DNA of 64,000 nt from Hydractinia symbiolongicarpus (GCF_029227915.1 NC_079881.1:10267501-10331500); one strand, 5' to 3'. Positions 25,297-34,209 are shown, numbered from the stretch's first letter. Translations and numbers: made by a program. The notes: generated by a model not told the origin, from the sequence alone.

Positions 25297-25360
25297 ATGC
25301 TTTTAAAAGCCGCAGTGAATCAAATGTTTGACGCCTATTACAAAACTAGCAACTCAACAA

Positions 25361-25433
25361 TGATTCCGCCCGGGCTCGAACCGGGGACCTTGCGCGTGTG
25401 AAGGGCACGTGATAACCGCTACACTACGGAATC
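25361..25433 (-). tRNA. tRNA-Val(CAC)
   Basis: Unit 44; n30G>C (anticodon-stem mismatch). Confidence 0.82.
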
Positions 25434-25524
25434 CAATGAAATTTGGAACCTATGACGAAGGAAAGCAATACAAGGCTAAAATAGCTAGAGAAAAAAGCAG
25501 AAACATGTCGCTTGTTAGTTTCCA

Positions 25525-25597
25525 GATTCCGTAGTGTAGTGGTTATCACATGCGCTTTACACGCTCAATGTCCCCGGTTCGAGCCCGGGCGGAATCA
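25525..25597 (+). tRNA. tRNA-Val(TAC), stem mismatch
   Basis: Unit 45; TAC, n26G>A, n41G>T, n45G>T. Confidence 0.8.
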
Positions 25598-25637
25598 TTG
25601 ATGTTTCCGCGAAACGAACCTCGGAAGAGCCTCTGTA

Positions 25638-25709
25638 GGTTCCATGGTGTAATGGTTAGCACTCAGGACTCTGAATCCTGCGATCCGAGTTCAAGTCTCG
25701 GTGGAACCT
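25638..25709 (+). tRNA. tRNA-Gln(CTG)
   Basis: Unit 45, A-form consensus within the T-form zone. Confidence 0.95.
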
Positions 25710-25840
25710 GTGCCGTTAGTTGTGCCTCGGAAGCACCTATTGGGCGTTTGGAAGCAACGGCACTTCAAATATTTTAGTCATTTGCAAGAAGACATTGTAA
25801 TAACAACGTTCTTCTGAAATGCATCGGATTAGGGCACAGT

Positions 25841-25913
25841 GCCTTGTTAGCGCAGTAGGCAGCGCGTCAATCTCATAATCTGAAGGTCGTGAGTTCGATC
25901 CTCACACAGGGCA
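25841..25913 (+). tRNA. tRNA-Met(CAT)
   Basis: Unit 45; n30G>A. Confidence 0.87.
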
Positions 25914-25977
25914 AGGCTATTAAAATCCGCAGTGAATCAAATGTTTGACGCCTATTACAAAACTAGAAACTCAACAA

Positions 25978-26050
25978 TGATTCCGCCCGGGCTCGAACCG
26001 GGGACCTTGCGTGTGTGAAGCGCACGTGATAACCGCTACACTACGGAATC
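25978..26050 (-). tRNA. tRNA-Val(CAC)
   Basis: Unit 45; n39G>A opens the closing anticodon-stem pair. Confidence 0.82.
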
Positions 26051-26141
26051 CAATGAATTTTGAAACCTATGACGAAGGAAAGCAATACAAGGCTAAAATA
26101 GCTAGAGAAAAAAGCAAAAACATGTCGCTTGTTAGTTGCCA

Positions 26142-26214
26142 GATTCCGTAGTGTAGTGGTTATCACATGCGCTTAACACGCGCAAGGTCCCCGGTTCGAG
26201 CCCGGGCGGAATCA
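26142..26214 (+). tRNA. tRNA-Val(AAC)
   Basis: Unit 46; n26G>A. Confidence 0.9.
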
Positions 26215-26254
26215 TTGATGTTTCCGCGAAGCGAACCTCGGAAGAGCCCCTGTA

Positions 26255-26326
26255 GGTTCCTTGGTGTAATGGTTAGCACTCAGGACTCTGAATCCTGCGA
26301 TCCGAGTTCAAGTCTCGGTGGAACCT
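26255..26326 (+). tRNA. tRNA-Gln(CTG)
   Basis: Unit 46, A-form; n7A>T. The retrotransposon begins 5 bp past this gene; its target duplication includes the last two gene bases. Confidence 0.9.
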
Positions 26327-26331
26327 GTGCC
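26325..26331 (+). repeat. Target-site duplication, left copy
   Basis: CTGTGCC, repeated at 27568-27574 on the other side of the retrotransposon. The step between the flanking Val genes is 617 + 1236 + 7 bp, as expected for an insertion with a 7-bp duplication. Confidence 0.8.
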
Positions 26332-27567
26332 TTCTTAATTTATTTAACGTCGGAGAAATAACTATGTACATATAGCTTCCTGATATAAAAAAATAAATAA
26401 ATACATACTTATAAATATACAGGAAACTAATCAAATCCGACAAAAATTTGTTTATGGTTTTATGAAAAATGTATAAAAATTAAGAAAAAATATTTAAATA
26501 GACCGAGTGACTGAAATCATACTCCTTTAGTTTCGTTTTAAATTTTTTAAGGCTGTTACAACTTTTCAATTCGGAAGGTAAAGTATTCCAAATTTTAGGC
26601 CCCAATGAGCGAAGACATTTTTCCCCAAAATTTTTTGTATTAAAGTTCAATGTTTTAAGATTATTTAAATATTGACTTCGTACTGGCCTGTTTGTTTCGC
26701 TGCGTTGAAAGATGTCTAACATAAATGGCGGATTTAAATTATTAAGAGATTTAAAAATCTCTATACATAGATTTCGTATTCGCATAATTTTCATGTAGTT
26801 ACTTTTGTTCTTGGTAGAAATGTACCTTTCTTTTCTCTCTGAATATCCGCTATCTACAAATTTTAGGGCTCGCTTATGGAGTTTTTCGACCCTAGAAAGT
26901 GATTTTGAAGATGAGAAATTCCAAATAAGTGGACAGTAGTTAAAGTTTGAATACACAAAACTTTCTGCTAAGACACTCTTAGCTTTAAAAGGAAGTATGT
27001 TTTTAAATCTATACAAAGCATTTAGTTGCGCAGATGCTTTCTTGCAAACCTCATTTAAGTGCTGATCAAATCTAAGGTTATTGTCAATTTTAACTCCTAA
27101 CAGTTTGACTGTGTCTTGCGAATATATGTTTTTATCTCCGATTCTTATCAGTTTACTACTTGTGTTTTCTATCCTATCTTTGCTGATTATAATGCATTGA
27201 AATTTGTCAGGGTTAGCAATCATTTTATTTTCATGTAGCCATGCTAACGCCTGCTCAGACTCACCTTCTAAAATTTTAATGAGGTTTGGAATTGAATTGG
27301 AAAAGCTTGACAATGTATTATCATCAGCATAGTTGTGTAGGTCACTTCTGGTTATAAAAAGAAAAATATCGTTAAGAAAAATATTAAAAATTATCGGGCC
27401 TAAGATTGATCCTTGCGGCACGCCTGAAAGAATCATTTGGAAAAGACTGTAGTGTCCGTTTATACGAGTAGATTGTTCTCTATTTGTTAGGTATGACAGG
27501 ACAAATTTCAGGGCATTAATTTCAAATCCATATGCCTCAAGTTTAGCGATTAGTAAATCATTTGGCA
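26332..27567 (-). mobile_element. 5'-truncated non-LTR retrotransposon (CR1/Jockey-like LINE)
   Basis: A 1236-bp A/T-rich insertion, unlike the array around it, oriented on the minus strand. It keeps only the C-terminal part of the reverse-transcriptase ORF and a 148-bp 3' UTR (26332-26479). The UTR includes an (AAAT)n-like tract at 26386-26405 and AATAAA near its 3' end. There are no LTRs. A 7-bp duplication flanks it, and it lies 5 bp past the tRNA-Gln at 26255-26326. The equivalent position in the related unit 7070 bp upstream has no element. Truncation at the 5' end is typical of target-primed reverse transcription. The open frame suggests a fairly recent insertion. Confidence 0.9.
26480..27567 (-). 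pseudogene. LINE reverse transcriptase, C-terminal fragment (362 codons)
   Basis: Reads right to left from the 5' truncation to a TAA stop at 26480-26482. Visible motifs: reverse-transcriptase motif B GVPQGSILGP (about residues 49-58), motif C YADD (80-83) with both catalytic aspartates, motif D-like NPDKFQ (119-124), motif E-like LLGVKID (157-163), and the long C-terminal tail usual for CR1/Jockey ORF2 (SFVYSNFNYCPLIW, about 203-216; LHKRALKF, about 230-237). The AP endonuclease domain and the N-terminal palm with the first catalytic aspartate are missing; full ORF2 proteins of this group are usually about 900 residues or more. The leading GTG codon straddles the insertion border and has no start context. 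There is no stop or frameshift in the remaining frame. It is not expected to be active alone. Confidence 0.9.
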
Positions 27568-27574
27568 CTGTGCC
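27568..27574 (+). repeat. Target-site duplication, right copy
   Basis: CTGTGCC, matching 26325-26331; the interrupted unit resumes here within the foldback 3' of Gln. Confidence 0.8.
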
Positions 27575-27700
27575 GTTAGTTGTGCCTCGGAAGCACCTAT
27601 TGGGCGTTTGGAGGCAACGGCACTTGAAATATTTTAGTCATTTGCAAGAAGACAATGTAATAACAACGTTCTTCTGAAATGCATCGGATTAGGGCACAGT

Positions 27701-27773
27701 GCCTTGTTAGCGCAGTAGGCAGCGCGTCAGTCTCATAATCTGAAGGTCGTGAGTTCGATCCTCACACAGGGCA
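27701..27773 (+). tRNA. tRNA-Met(CAT)
   Basis: Unit 46, beyond the retrotransposon, consensus. Confidence 0.95.
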
Positions 27774-27837
27774 AGGCTTTTAAAAGCCACAGTAAATCAA
27801 ATGTTTGACGCCTATTACAAAACTAGCAACTCAACAA

Positions 27838-27910
27838 TAATTCCGCCCGGGCTCGAACCGGGGACCTTTCGCGTGTGAAGCGCACGTGATAACCGCTACA
27901 CTACGGAATC
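27838..27910 (-). tRNA. tRNA-Val(CAC)
   Basis: Unit 46; n42C>A and n72C>T, as at 20768. Confidence 0.8.
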
Positions 27911-28001
27911 CAATGAATTTTGGAACCTATGACAAAGGAAAGCAATACAAGGCTAAAATAGCTAGAGAAAAAAGCAAAAACATGTCGCTTGTTAGTTGGC
28001 A

Positions 28002-28074
28002 GATTCCGTAGTGTAGTGGTTATCACGTGCGCTTAACCCGTGCAAGGTCCCCGGTTCGAGCCCGGGCGGAATCA
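28002..28074 (+). tRNA. tRNA-Val(AAC)
   Basis: Unit 47; n37A>C and n40C>T. Confidence 0.85.
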
Positions 28075-28114
28075 TTAATGTTTCCGCGATGCGAACCTCG
28101 GAAGAGCCTCTGTA

Positions 28115-28186
28115 GGTTCCTTGGTGTAATGGTTAGCACTCAGGACTCTGAATCCTGCGATCCGAGTTCAAGTCTCGTTGGAACCT
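28115..28186 (+). tRNA. tRNA-Gln(CTG)
   Basis: Unit 47, A-form; n7A>T and n64G>T. Confidence 0.82.
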
Positions 28187-28317
28187 GTGCCGTTAGTTGT
28201 GCCTCGGAAGCACCTATTGGGCGTTTGGAAGCAACGGCACTTGAAATATTTTAGTCATTTGCAAGAAGACATTGTAATAACAACGTTCTTCTAAAATACA
28301 TCGGATTAGGGCACAGT

Positions 28318-28390
28318 GCCTTGTTAGCGCAGTAGGCAGCGCGTCAGTCTCATAATCTGAAGGTCGTGAGTTCGATCCTCACACAGGGCA
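28318..28390 (+). tRNA. tRNA-Met(CAT)
   Basis: Unit 47, consensus. Confidence 0.95.
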
Positions 28391-28454
28391 AGGCTTTTAA
28401 AAGCCGCAGTGAATCAAATGTTTGACGCCTATTACAAAACTAGCAACTCAACAA

Positions 28455-28527
28455 TGATTCCGCCCGGGCTCGAACCGGGGACCTTGCGCGTGTGAAGCGC
28501 ACGTGATAACCGCTACACTACGGAATC
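28455..28527 (-). tRNA. tRNA-Val(CAC)
   Basis: Unit 47, consensus. Confidence 0.95.
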
Positions 28528-28618
28528 CAATGAATTTTGGAACCTATGACGAAGGAAAGCAATACAAGGCTAAAATAGCTAGAGAAAAAAGCAGAAACAT
28601 GTCGCTTGTTAGTTGCCA

Positions 28619-28691
28619 GATTCCGTAGTGTAGTGGTTATCACGTGCGCTTTACACGCTCAATGTCCCCGGTTCGAGCCCGGGCGGAATCA
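28619..28691 (+). tRNA. tRNA-Val(TAC), stem mismatch
   Basis: Unit 48; TAC, n41G>T, n45G>T. Confidence 0.82.
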
Positions 28692-28731
28692 TTGATGTTT
28701 CCGCGAAGCGAACCTCGGAAGAGCCTCTGTA

Positions 28732-28803
28732 GGTTTCATGGTGTTATGGTTAGCACTCAGGACTCTGAATCCTGCGATCCAAGTTCAAGTCTCGGTGGAA
28801 CCT
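28732..28803 (+). tRNA. tRNA-Gln(CTG)
   Basis: Unit 48, T-form; n5C>T and n50G>A. Confidence 0.85.
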
Positions 28804-28934
28804 GTGCCGTTAGTTGTGCCTCGGAAGCACCTATTGGGCGTTTGGAAGCAACGGCACTTCAAATATTTTAGTCATTTGCAAGAAGACATTGTAATAACAA
28901 CGTTCTTCTGAAATGCATCGGATTAGGGCGCAGT

Positions 28935-29007
28935 GCCTTGTTAGCGCAGTAGGCAGCGCGTCAGTCTCATAATCTGAAGGTCGTGAGTTCGATCCTCACA
29001 CAGGGCA
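28935..29007 (+). tRNA. tRNA-Met(CAT)
   Basis: Unit 48, consensus. Confidence 0.95.
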
Positions 29008-29071
29008 ATGCTTTTAAAAGCCGCAGTGAATCAAATGTTTGACGCCTATTACAAAACTAGCAACTCAACAA

Positions 29072-29144
29072 TGATTCCGCCCGGGCTCGAACCGGGGACC
29101 TTGCGCGTGTGAAGCGCACGTGATAACCGCTACACTACGGAATC
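29072..29144 (-). tRNA. tRNA-Val(CAC)
   Basis: Unit 48, consensus. Confidence 0.95.
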
Positions 29145-29235
29145 CAATGAATTTTGGAACCTATGACGAAGGAAAGCAATACAAGGCTAAAATAGCTAGA
29201 GAAAAAAGCAAAAACATGTCGCTTGTTAGTTGCCA

Positions 29236-29308
29236 GATTTCGTAGTGTAGTGGTTATCACGTGCGCTTAACACGCGCAAGGTCCCCGGTTCGTGCCCGGG
29301 CGGAATCA
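29236..29308 (+). tRNA. tRNA-Val(AAC)
   Basis: Unit 49; n5C>T and n58A>T (T-loop invariant A lost). Confidence 0.78.
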
Positions 29309-29348
29309 TTGATGTTTCCGCGAAGCAAACCTCGGAAGAGCCTCTGTA

Positions 29349-29419
29349 GGTTCCATGGTGTTATGGTTAGCACTCAGGACTCTGAATCCTCGATCCGAGT
29401 TCAAGTCTCGGTGGAACCT
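29349..29419 (+). tRNA. tRNA-Gln(CTG), one base short
   Basis: Unit 49, T-form, 71 nt; the G at n43 is lost (AATCCTCGATC), removing the outer anticodon-stem pair. Confidence 0.75.
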
Positions 29420-29550
29420 GTGCCGTTAGTTGTGCCTCGGAAGCACCTATTGGGCGTTTGGAAGCAACGGCACTTCAAATATTTTAGTCATTTGCAAGAA
29501 GACATTGTAATAACAACGTTCTTCTGAAATGCATCGGATTAGGGCACAAT

Positions 29551-29623
29551 GCCTTGTTAGCGCAGTAGGCAGCGCGTCAGTCTCATAATCTGAAGATCGT
29601 GAGTTCGATCCTCACACAGGGCA
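29551..29623 (+). tRNA. tRNA-Met(CAT)
   Basis: Unit 49; n46G>A; no T4 in the trailer (GGCTATTAAAAG). Confidence 0.88.
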
Positions 29624-29687
29624 AGGCTATTAAAAGCCGCAGTGAATCAAATGTTTGACGCCTATTACAAAACTAGCAACTCAACAA

Positions 29688-29760
29688 TGATTCCGCCCGG
29701 GCTCGAACCGGGGACCTTGCGCGTGTGAAGCGCACGTGATAACCGCTACACTACGGAATC
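29688..29760 (-). tRNA. tRNA-Val(CAC)
   Basis: Unit 49, consensus. Confidence 0.95.
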
Positions 29761-29851
29761 CAATGAATTTTGGAACCTATGACGAAGGAAAGCAATACAA
29801 GGCTAAAATAGCTAGAGAAAAAAGCAGAAACATGTCGCTTTTTAGTTGCCA

Positions 29852-29924
29852 GATTCCGTAGTGTAGTGGTTATCACGTGCGCTTAACACGCACAAGGTCC
29901 CCAGTTCGAGCCCGGGCGGAATCA
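29852..29924 (+). tRNA. tRNA-Val(AAC)
   Basis: Unit 50; n41G>A and n52G>A. Confidence 0.8.
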
Positions 29925-29964
29925 TTGATGTTTCCGCGAAGCGAACCTCGGAAGAGCCTCTGTA

Positions 29965-30036
29965 GGTTCCATGGTGTTATGGTTAGCACTCAGGACTTTG
30001 AATCCTGCGATCCGAGTTCAAGTCTCGGTGGAACCT
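29965..30036 (+). tRNA. tRNA-Gln(TTG)
   Basis: Unit 50, T-form. Loop CTTTGAA gives TTG at 29998-30000, the isoacceptor for CAA, on the Gln(CTG) body. It is the only TTG copy seen here. Confidence 0.92.
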
Positions 30037-30167
30037 GTGCCGTTAGTTGTGCCTCGGAAGCACCTATTGGGCGTTTGGAAGCAACGGCACTTGAAATATT
30101 TTAGTCATTTGCAAGAAGACATTGTAATAACAACGTTCTTCTGAAATGCATCGGATTAGGGCGCAGT

Positions 30168-30240
30168 GCCTTGTTAGCGCAGTAGGCAGTGCGTCAGTCT
30201 CATAATCTGAAGGTCGTGAGTTCAATCCTCACACAGGGCA
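30168..30240 (+). tRNA. tRNA-Met(CAT)
   Basis: Unit 50; n23C>T and n57G>A. Confidence 0.83.
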
Positions 30241-30304
30241 AGGCTTTTAAAAGCCGCAGTGAATCAAATGTTGGACGCCTATTACAAAACTAGCAACTCA
30301 ACAA

Positions 30305-30377
30305 TGATTTCGCCCGGGCTCGAACCGGGGACCTTGCGCGTGTGAAGCGCACGTGATAACCGCTACACTACGGAATC
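30305..30377 (-). tRNA. tRNA-Val(CAC)
   Basis: Unit 50; n68G>A. Confidence 0.85.
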
Positions 30378-30468
30378 CAATGAATTTTGGAACCTATGAC
30401 GAAGGAAAGCAATACAAGGCTAAAATAGCTAGAGAAAAAAGCAAAAACATGTCGCTTGTTAGTTGCCA

Positions 30469-30541
30469 GATTCCGTAGTGTAGTGGTTATCACGTGCGCT
30501 TAACACGCGCAAGGTCCCCGGTTCGAGCCCGGGCGGAATCA
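30469..30541 (+). tRNA. tRNA-Val(AAC)
   Basis: Unit 51, consensus. Confidence 0.95.
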
Positions 30542-30581
30542 TTGATGTTTCCGCGAAGCGAACCTCGGAAGAGCCTCTGTA

Positions 30582-30653
30582 GGTTCCATTGTGTTATGGT
30601 TAGCACTCAGGACTCTGAATCCTGCGATCCGAGTTCAAGTCTCGGTGGAACCT
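30582..30653 (+). tRNA. tRNA-Gln(CTG)
   Basis: Unit 51, T-form; n9G>T. Confidence 0.9.
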
Positions 30654-30784
30654 GTGCCTTTAGTTGTGCCTCAGAAGCACCTATTGGGCGTTTGGAAGCA
30701 ACGGCACTTGAAATATTTTAGTCATTTGCAAGAAGACATTGTAATAACAACGTTCTTCTGAAATGCATCGGATTACGGCGCAGT

Positions 30785-30857
30785 GCCTTGTTAGCGCAGT
30801 AGGCAGCGCGTCAGTCTCATAATCTGAAGGTCGTGAGTTCGATCCTCACACAGGGCA
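30785..30857 (+). tRNA. tRNA-Met(CAT)
   Basis: Unit 51, consensus. Confidence 0.95.
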
Positions 30858-30921
30858 AGGCTTTTAAAAGCCGCAGTTTATCAAATGTTTGACGCCTATT
30901 ACAAAACTAGCAACTCAACAA

Positions 30922-30994
30922 TGATTCTGCCCGGGCTCGAACCGGGGACCTTGCGCGTGTGAAGCGCACGTGATAACCGCTACACTACGGAATC
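30922..30994 (-). tRNA. tRNA-Val(CAC)
   Basis: Unit 51; n67G>A. Confidence 0.85.
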
Positions 30995-31085
30995 CAATGA
31001 ATTTTGGAACCTATGACGAAGGAAAGCATTTCAAGGCTAAAATAGCTAGAGAAAAAAGCAAAAACATGTCGCTTGTTAGTTGGCA

Positions 31086-31158
31086 GATTCCGTAGTGTAG
31101 TGGTTATCACGTACGCTTAACACGCGCAAGGTCCCCGGTTCGAGCCCGGGCGGAATCA
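31086..31158 (+). tRNA. tRNA-Val(AAC)
   Basis: Unit 52; n28G>A (anticodon-stem mismatch). Confidence 0.83.
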
Positions 31159-31198
31159 TTGATGTTTCCGCGAAGCGAACATCGGAAGAGCCTCTGTA

Positions 31199-31270
31199 GG
31201 TTCCATGGTGTTATGGTTATCACTCAGGACTCTGAATCCTGCGATCCGAGTTCAAGTCTCGGTGGAACCT
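31199..31270 (+). tRNA. tRNA-Gln(CTG)
   Basis: Unit 52, T-form; n22G>T. Confidence 0.87.
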
Positions 31271-31401
31271 GTGCCGTTAGTTGTGCCTCGGAAGCACCTA
31301 TTGGGCGTTTGGAAGCAACGGCACTTCAAATATTTTAGTCATTTGCAAGAAGACATTGTAATAACAACGTTCTTCTGAAATGCATCGGATTAGGGCACAG
31401 T

Positions 31402-31474
31402 GCCTTGTTAGCGCAGTAGGCAGCGCGTCAGTCTCATAATCTGAAGGTCGTGAGTTCGATCCTCACACAGGGCA
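31402..31474 (+). tRNA. tRNA-Met(CAT)
   Basis: Unit 52, consensus. Confidence 0.95.
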
Positions 31475-31538
31475 AGGCTTTTAAAAGCCGCAGTGAATCA
31501 AATGTTGGACGCCTATTACAAAACTAGTAACTCAACAA

Positions 31539-31611
31539 TGATTTCGCCCGGGCTCGAACCGGGGACCTTGCGCGTGTGAAGCGCACGTGATAACCGCTAC
31601 ACTACGGAATC
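31539..31611 (-). tRNA. tRNA-Val(CAC)
   Basis: Unit 52; n68G>A. Confidence 0.85.
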
Positions 31612-31702
31612 CAATGAATTTTGGAACCTATGACGAAGGAAAGCAATACAAGGCTAAAATAGCTAGAGAAAAAAGCAGAAACATGTCGCTTGTTAGTTGC
31701 CA

Positions 31703-31741
31703 GATTCCGTAGTGTAGTGGTTATCACGTGCGCTTAACACG
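31703..31741 (+). pseudogene. Val(AAC) remnant, 37-bp deletion class
   Basis: Unit 53. First of 15 copies cut after TTAACACG and joined to ATGTTTCC. The 3' anticodon stem, T arm, B box and 3' acceptor strand are gone, so it can be neither folded nor transcribed as a tRNA. The unit is 580 bp. Confidence 0.95.
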
Positions 31742-31778
31742 ATGTTTCCGCGAAGCAAACCTCGGAAGAGCCTCTGTA

Positions 31779-31850
31779 GGTTCCATGGTGTTATGGTTAG
31801 CACTCAGGACTCTGAATCCTGCGATCCGAGTTCAAGTCTTGGTGGAACCT
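31779..31850 (+). tRNA. tRNA-Gln(CTG)
   Basis: Unit 53, T-form; n62C>T, which accompanies the 37-bp deletion in nearly all such units. Confidence 0.92.
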
Positions 31851-31981
31851 GTGCCGTTATTTGTGCCTCGGAAGCAACTATTGGGCGTTTGGAAGCAACG
31901 GCACGTCAAATATTTTAGTCATTTGCAAGAAGACATTGTAATAACAACGTTCTTCTGAAATGCATCGGATTAGGGCACAGT

Positions 31982-32054
31982 GCCTTGTTAGCGCAGTAGG
32001 CAGCGCGTCAGTCTCATAATCTGAAGGTCGTGAGTTCGATCCTCACACAGGGCA
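31982..32054 (+). tRNA. tRNA-Met(CAT)
   Basis: Unit 53, consensus. Confidence 0.95.
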
Positions 32055-32118
32055 AGGCTTTTAAAAGCCGCAGTGAATCAAATGTTTGACGCCTATTACA
32101 AAACTAGCAACTCAACAA

Positions 32119-32191
32119 TGATTCCGCCCGGGCTCGAACCGGGGACCTTGCGCGTGTGAAGCGCACGTGATAACCGCTACACTACGGAATC
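32119..32191 (-). tRNA. tRNA-Val(CAC)
   Basis: Unit 53, consensus. Confidence 0.95.
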
Positions 32192-32282
32192 CAATGAATT
32201 TTGGAACCTATGACGAAGGAAAGCATTACAAGGCTAAAATAGCTAGAGAAAAAAGCAGAAACATGTCGCTTGTTAGTTGCCA

Positions 32283-32321
32283 GATTCCGTAGTGTAGTGG
32301 TTATCACGTGCGCTTAACACG
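32283..32321 (+). pseudogene. Val(AAC) remnant, 37-bp deletion class
   Basis: Unit 54; same join as at 31741. Confidence 0.95.
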
Positions 32322-32358
32322 ATGTTTCCGCGAAGCAAACCTCGGAAGAGCCTCTGTA

Positions 32359-32430
32359 GGTTCCATGGTGTTATGGTTAGCACTCAGGACTCTGAATCCT
32401 GCGATCCGAGTTCAAGTCTTTGTGGAACCT
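32359..32430 (+). tRNA. tRNA-Gln(CTG)
   Basis: Unit 54, T-form; n62C>T and n63G>T. Confidence 0.82.
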
Positions 32431-32561
32431 GTGCCGTTAGTTGTGCTTTGGAAGCACCTATTGGGCGTTTGGAAGCAACGGCACTTGAAATATTTTAGTC
32501 ATTTGCAAGAAGACATTGTAATAACAACGTTCTTCTGAAATGCATCGGATTAGGGCGCAGT

Positions 32562-32634
32562 GCCTTGTTAGCGCAGTAGGCAGCGCGTCAGTCTCATAAT
32601 CTGAAGCTCGTGAGTTCTATCCTCACACAGGGCA
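32562..32634 (+). tRNA. tRNA-Met(CAT)
   Basis: Unit 54; n46G>C and n57G>T. Confidence 0.82.
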
Positions 32635-32698
32635 AGGCTTTTAATAGCCGCAGTGAATCAAATGTTTGACGCCTATTACAAAACTAGCAACTCAACAA

Positions 32699-32771
32699 TG
32701 ATTCCGCCCGGGCTCGAACCGGGGACCTTGCGCGTCTGAAGCGCACGTGATAACCGCTACACTACGGAATC
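32699..32771 (-). tRNA. Val-body tRNA with CAG anticodon
   Basis: Unit 54. Loop TTCAGAC: n36C>G gives CAG (plus-strand bases 32736-32738), which reads leucine CUG. The rest is consensus. Confidence 0.9.
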
Positions 32772-32862
32772 CAATGACTATTGGAACCTATGACGAAGGA
32801 AAGCAATACAAGGCTAAAATAGCTAGAGAAAAAAGCAAAAACATGTCGCTTGTTAGTTGCCA

Positions 32863-32935
32863 GATTCCGTAGTGTAGTGGTTATCACGTGCGCTTAACAC
32901 GCGCAAGGTCCCCGGTTCGAGCCCGGGCGGAATCA
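32863..32935 (+). tRNA. tRNA-Val(AAC)
   Basis: Unit 55, consensus. Confidence 0.95.
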
Positions 32936-32975
32936 TTGATGTTTCCGCGAAGCAAACCTCGGAAGAGCCTCTGTA

Positions 32976-33047
32976 GGTTCCATGGTGTTATGGTTAGCAC
33001 TCAGGACTCTGAATCCTGCGATCCGAGTTCAAGTCTTGGTGGAACCT
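32976..33047 (+). tRNA. tRNA-Gln(CTG)
   Basis: Unit 55, T-form; n62C>T. Confidence 0.92.
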
Positions 33048-33178
33048 GTGCCGTTAATTGTGCCTCGGAAGCACCTATTGGGCGTTTGGAAGCAACGGCA
33101 CTTGAAATATTTTAGTCATTTGCAAGAAGACATTGTAATAACAACATTCTTCTGAAATGCATCGGATTAGGGCGCAGT

Positions 33179-33251
33179 GCCTTGTTAGCGCAGTAGGCAG
33201 CGCGTCAGTCTCATAATCTGAAGGTCGTGAGTTCAATCCTCACACAGGGCA
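33179..33251 (+). tRNA. tRNA-Met(CAT)
   Basis: Unit 55; n57G>A. Confidence 0.88.
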
Positions 33252-33315
33252 AGGCTTTTAAAAGCCGCAGTGAATCAAATGTTTGACGCCTATTACAAAA
33301 CTAGCAACTCAACAA

Positions 33316-33388
33316 TGATTCCGCCCGGGCTCGAACCGGGGACCTGGCGCGTGTGAAGCGCACGTGATAACCGCTACACTACGGAATC
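33316..33388 (-). tRNA. tRNA-Val(CAC)
   Basis: Unit 55; n43A>C. Confidence 0.87.
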
Positions 33389-33479
33389 CAATGACTATTG
33401 GAACCTATGACGAAGGAAAGCAATACAAGGCTAAAATAGCTAGAGAAAAAAGCAAAAACATGTCGCTTGTTAGTTGCCA

Positions 33480-33552
33480 GATTCCGTAGTGTAGTGGTTA
33501 TCACCTGCGCTTAACACGCGCAAGGTCCCCGGTTCGAGCCCGGGCGGAATCA
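33480..33552 (+). tRNA. tRNA-Val(AAC)
   Basis: Unit 56; n26G>C. Confidence 0.9.
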
Positions 33553-33592
33553 TTGATGTTTCCGCGAAGCAAACCTCGGAAGAGCCTCTGTA

Positions 33593-33664
33593 GGTTCCAT
33601 GGTGTTATGGTTAGCACTCAGGACTCTGAATCCTGCGATCCGAGTTCAAGTCTTGGTGGAACCT
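33593..33664 (+). tRNA. tRNA-Gln(CTG)
   Basis: Unit 56, T-form; n62C>T. Confidence 0.92.
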
Positions 33665-33795
33665 GTGTCGTTAATTGTGCCTCGGAAGCACCTATTGGGC
33701 GTTTGGAAGCAACGGCACTTGAAATATTTTAGTCATTTGCAAGAAGACATTGTAATAACAACGTTCTTATGAAATGCATGGGATTAGGGCGCAGT

Positions 33796-33868
33796 GCCTT
33801 GTTAGCGCAGTAGGCAGCGCGTCAGTCTCATAATCTGAAGGTCGTGAGTTCGATCCTCACACAGGGCA
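33796..33868 (+). tRNA. tRNA-Met(CAT)
   Basis: Unit 56, consensus. Confidence 0.95.
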
Positions 33869-33932
33869 AGGCTTTTAAAAGCCGCAGTGAATCAAATGTT
33901 TGACGCCTATTACAAAACTAGCAACTCAACAA

Positions 33933-34005
33933 TGATTCCGCCCGGGCTCGAACCGGGGACCTTGCGCGTGTGAAGCGCACGTGATAACCGCTACACTACG
34001 GAATC
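33933..34005 (-). tRNA. tRNA-Val(CAC)
   Basis: Unit 56, consensus. Confidence 0.95.
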
Positions 34006-34096
34006 CAATGAATTTTGGAACCTATGACGAAGGAAAGCATTACAAGGCTAAAATAGCTAGAGAAAAAAGCAGAAACATGTCGCTTGTTAGTTGCCA

Positions 34097-34169
34097 GATT
34101 CCGTAGTGTAGTGGTTATCACGTGCGCTTAACACGCGCAAGGTCCCCGGTTCGAGCCCGGGCGGAATCA
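34097..34169 (+). tRNA. tRNA-Val(AAC)
   Basis: Unit 57, consensus. Confidence 0.95.
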
Positions 34170-34209
34170 TTGATGTTTCCGCGAAGCGAACCTCGGAAGA
34201 GCCTCTGTA

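Larger units (their letters stand above)
28115..30740 (+). repeat. Higher-order block, copy 1 of 2
   Basis: Units 47 (from Gln) to 51 share private variants with the block at about 35407-38030, mostly 7292 bp downstream: Gln n64G>T, CTAAAATACATC before Met, Val(TAC) with n41G>T, a Gln one base short, Met n46G>A, and Val n41G>A with n52G>A. Confidence 0.8.

Noticed and set aside
26332-26479. Separate gene or ncRNA in the A/T-rich stretch left of the reverse transcriptase
   Set aside because: It has no open frame and sits between the RT stop codon and the target duplication, as a LINE 3' UTR would.
31728-31958. 76-codon frames in units with the 37-bp deletion
   Set aside because: A frame shift of the same tRNA-derived reading caused by the deletion; not a gene.
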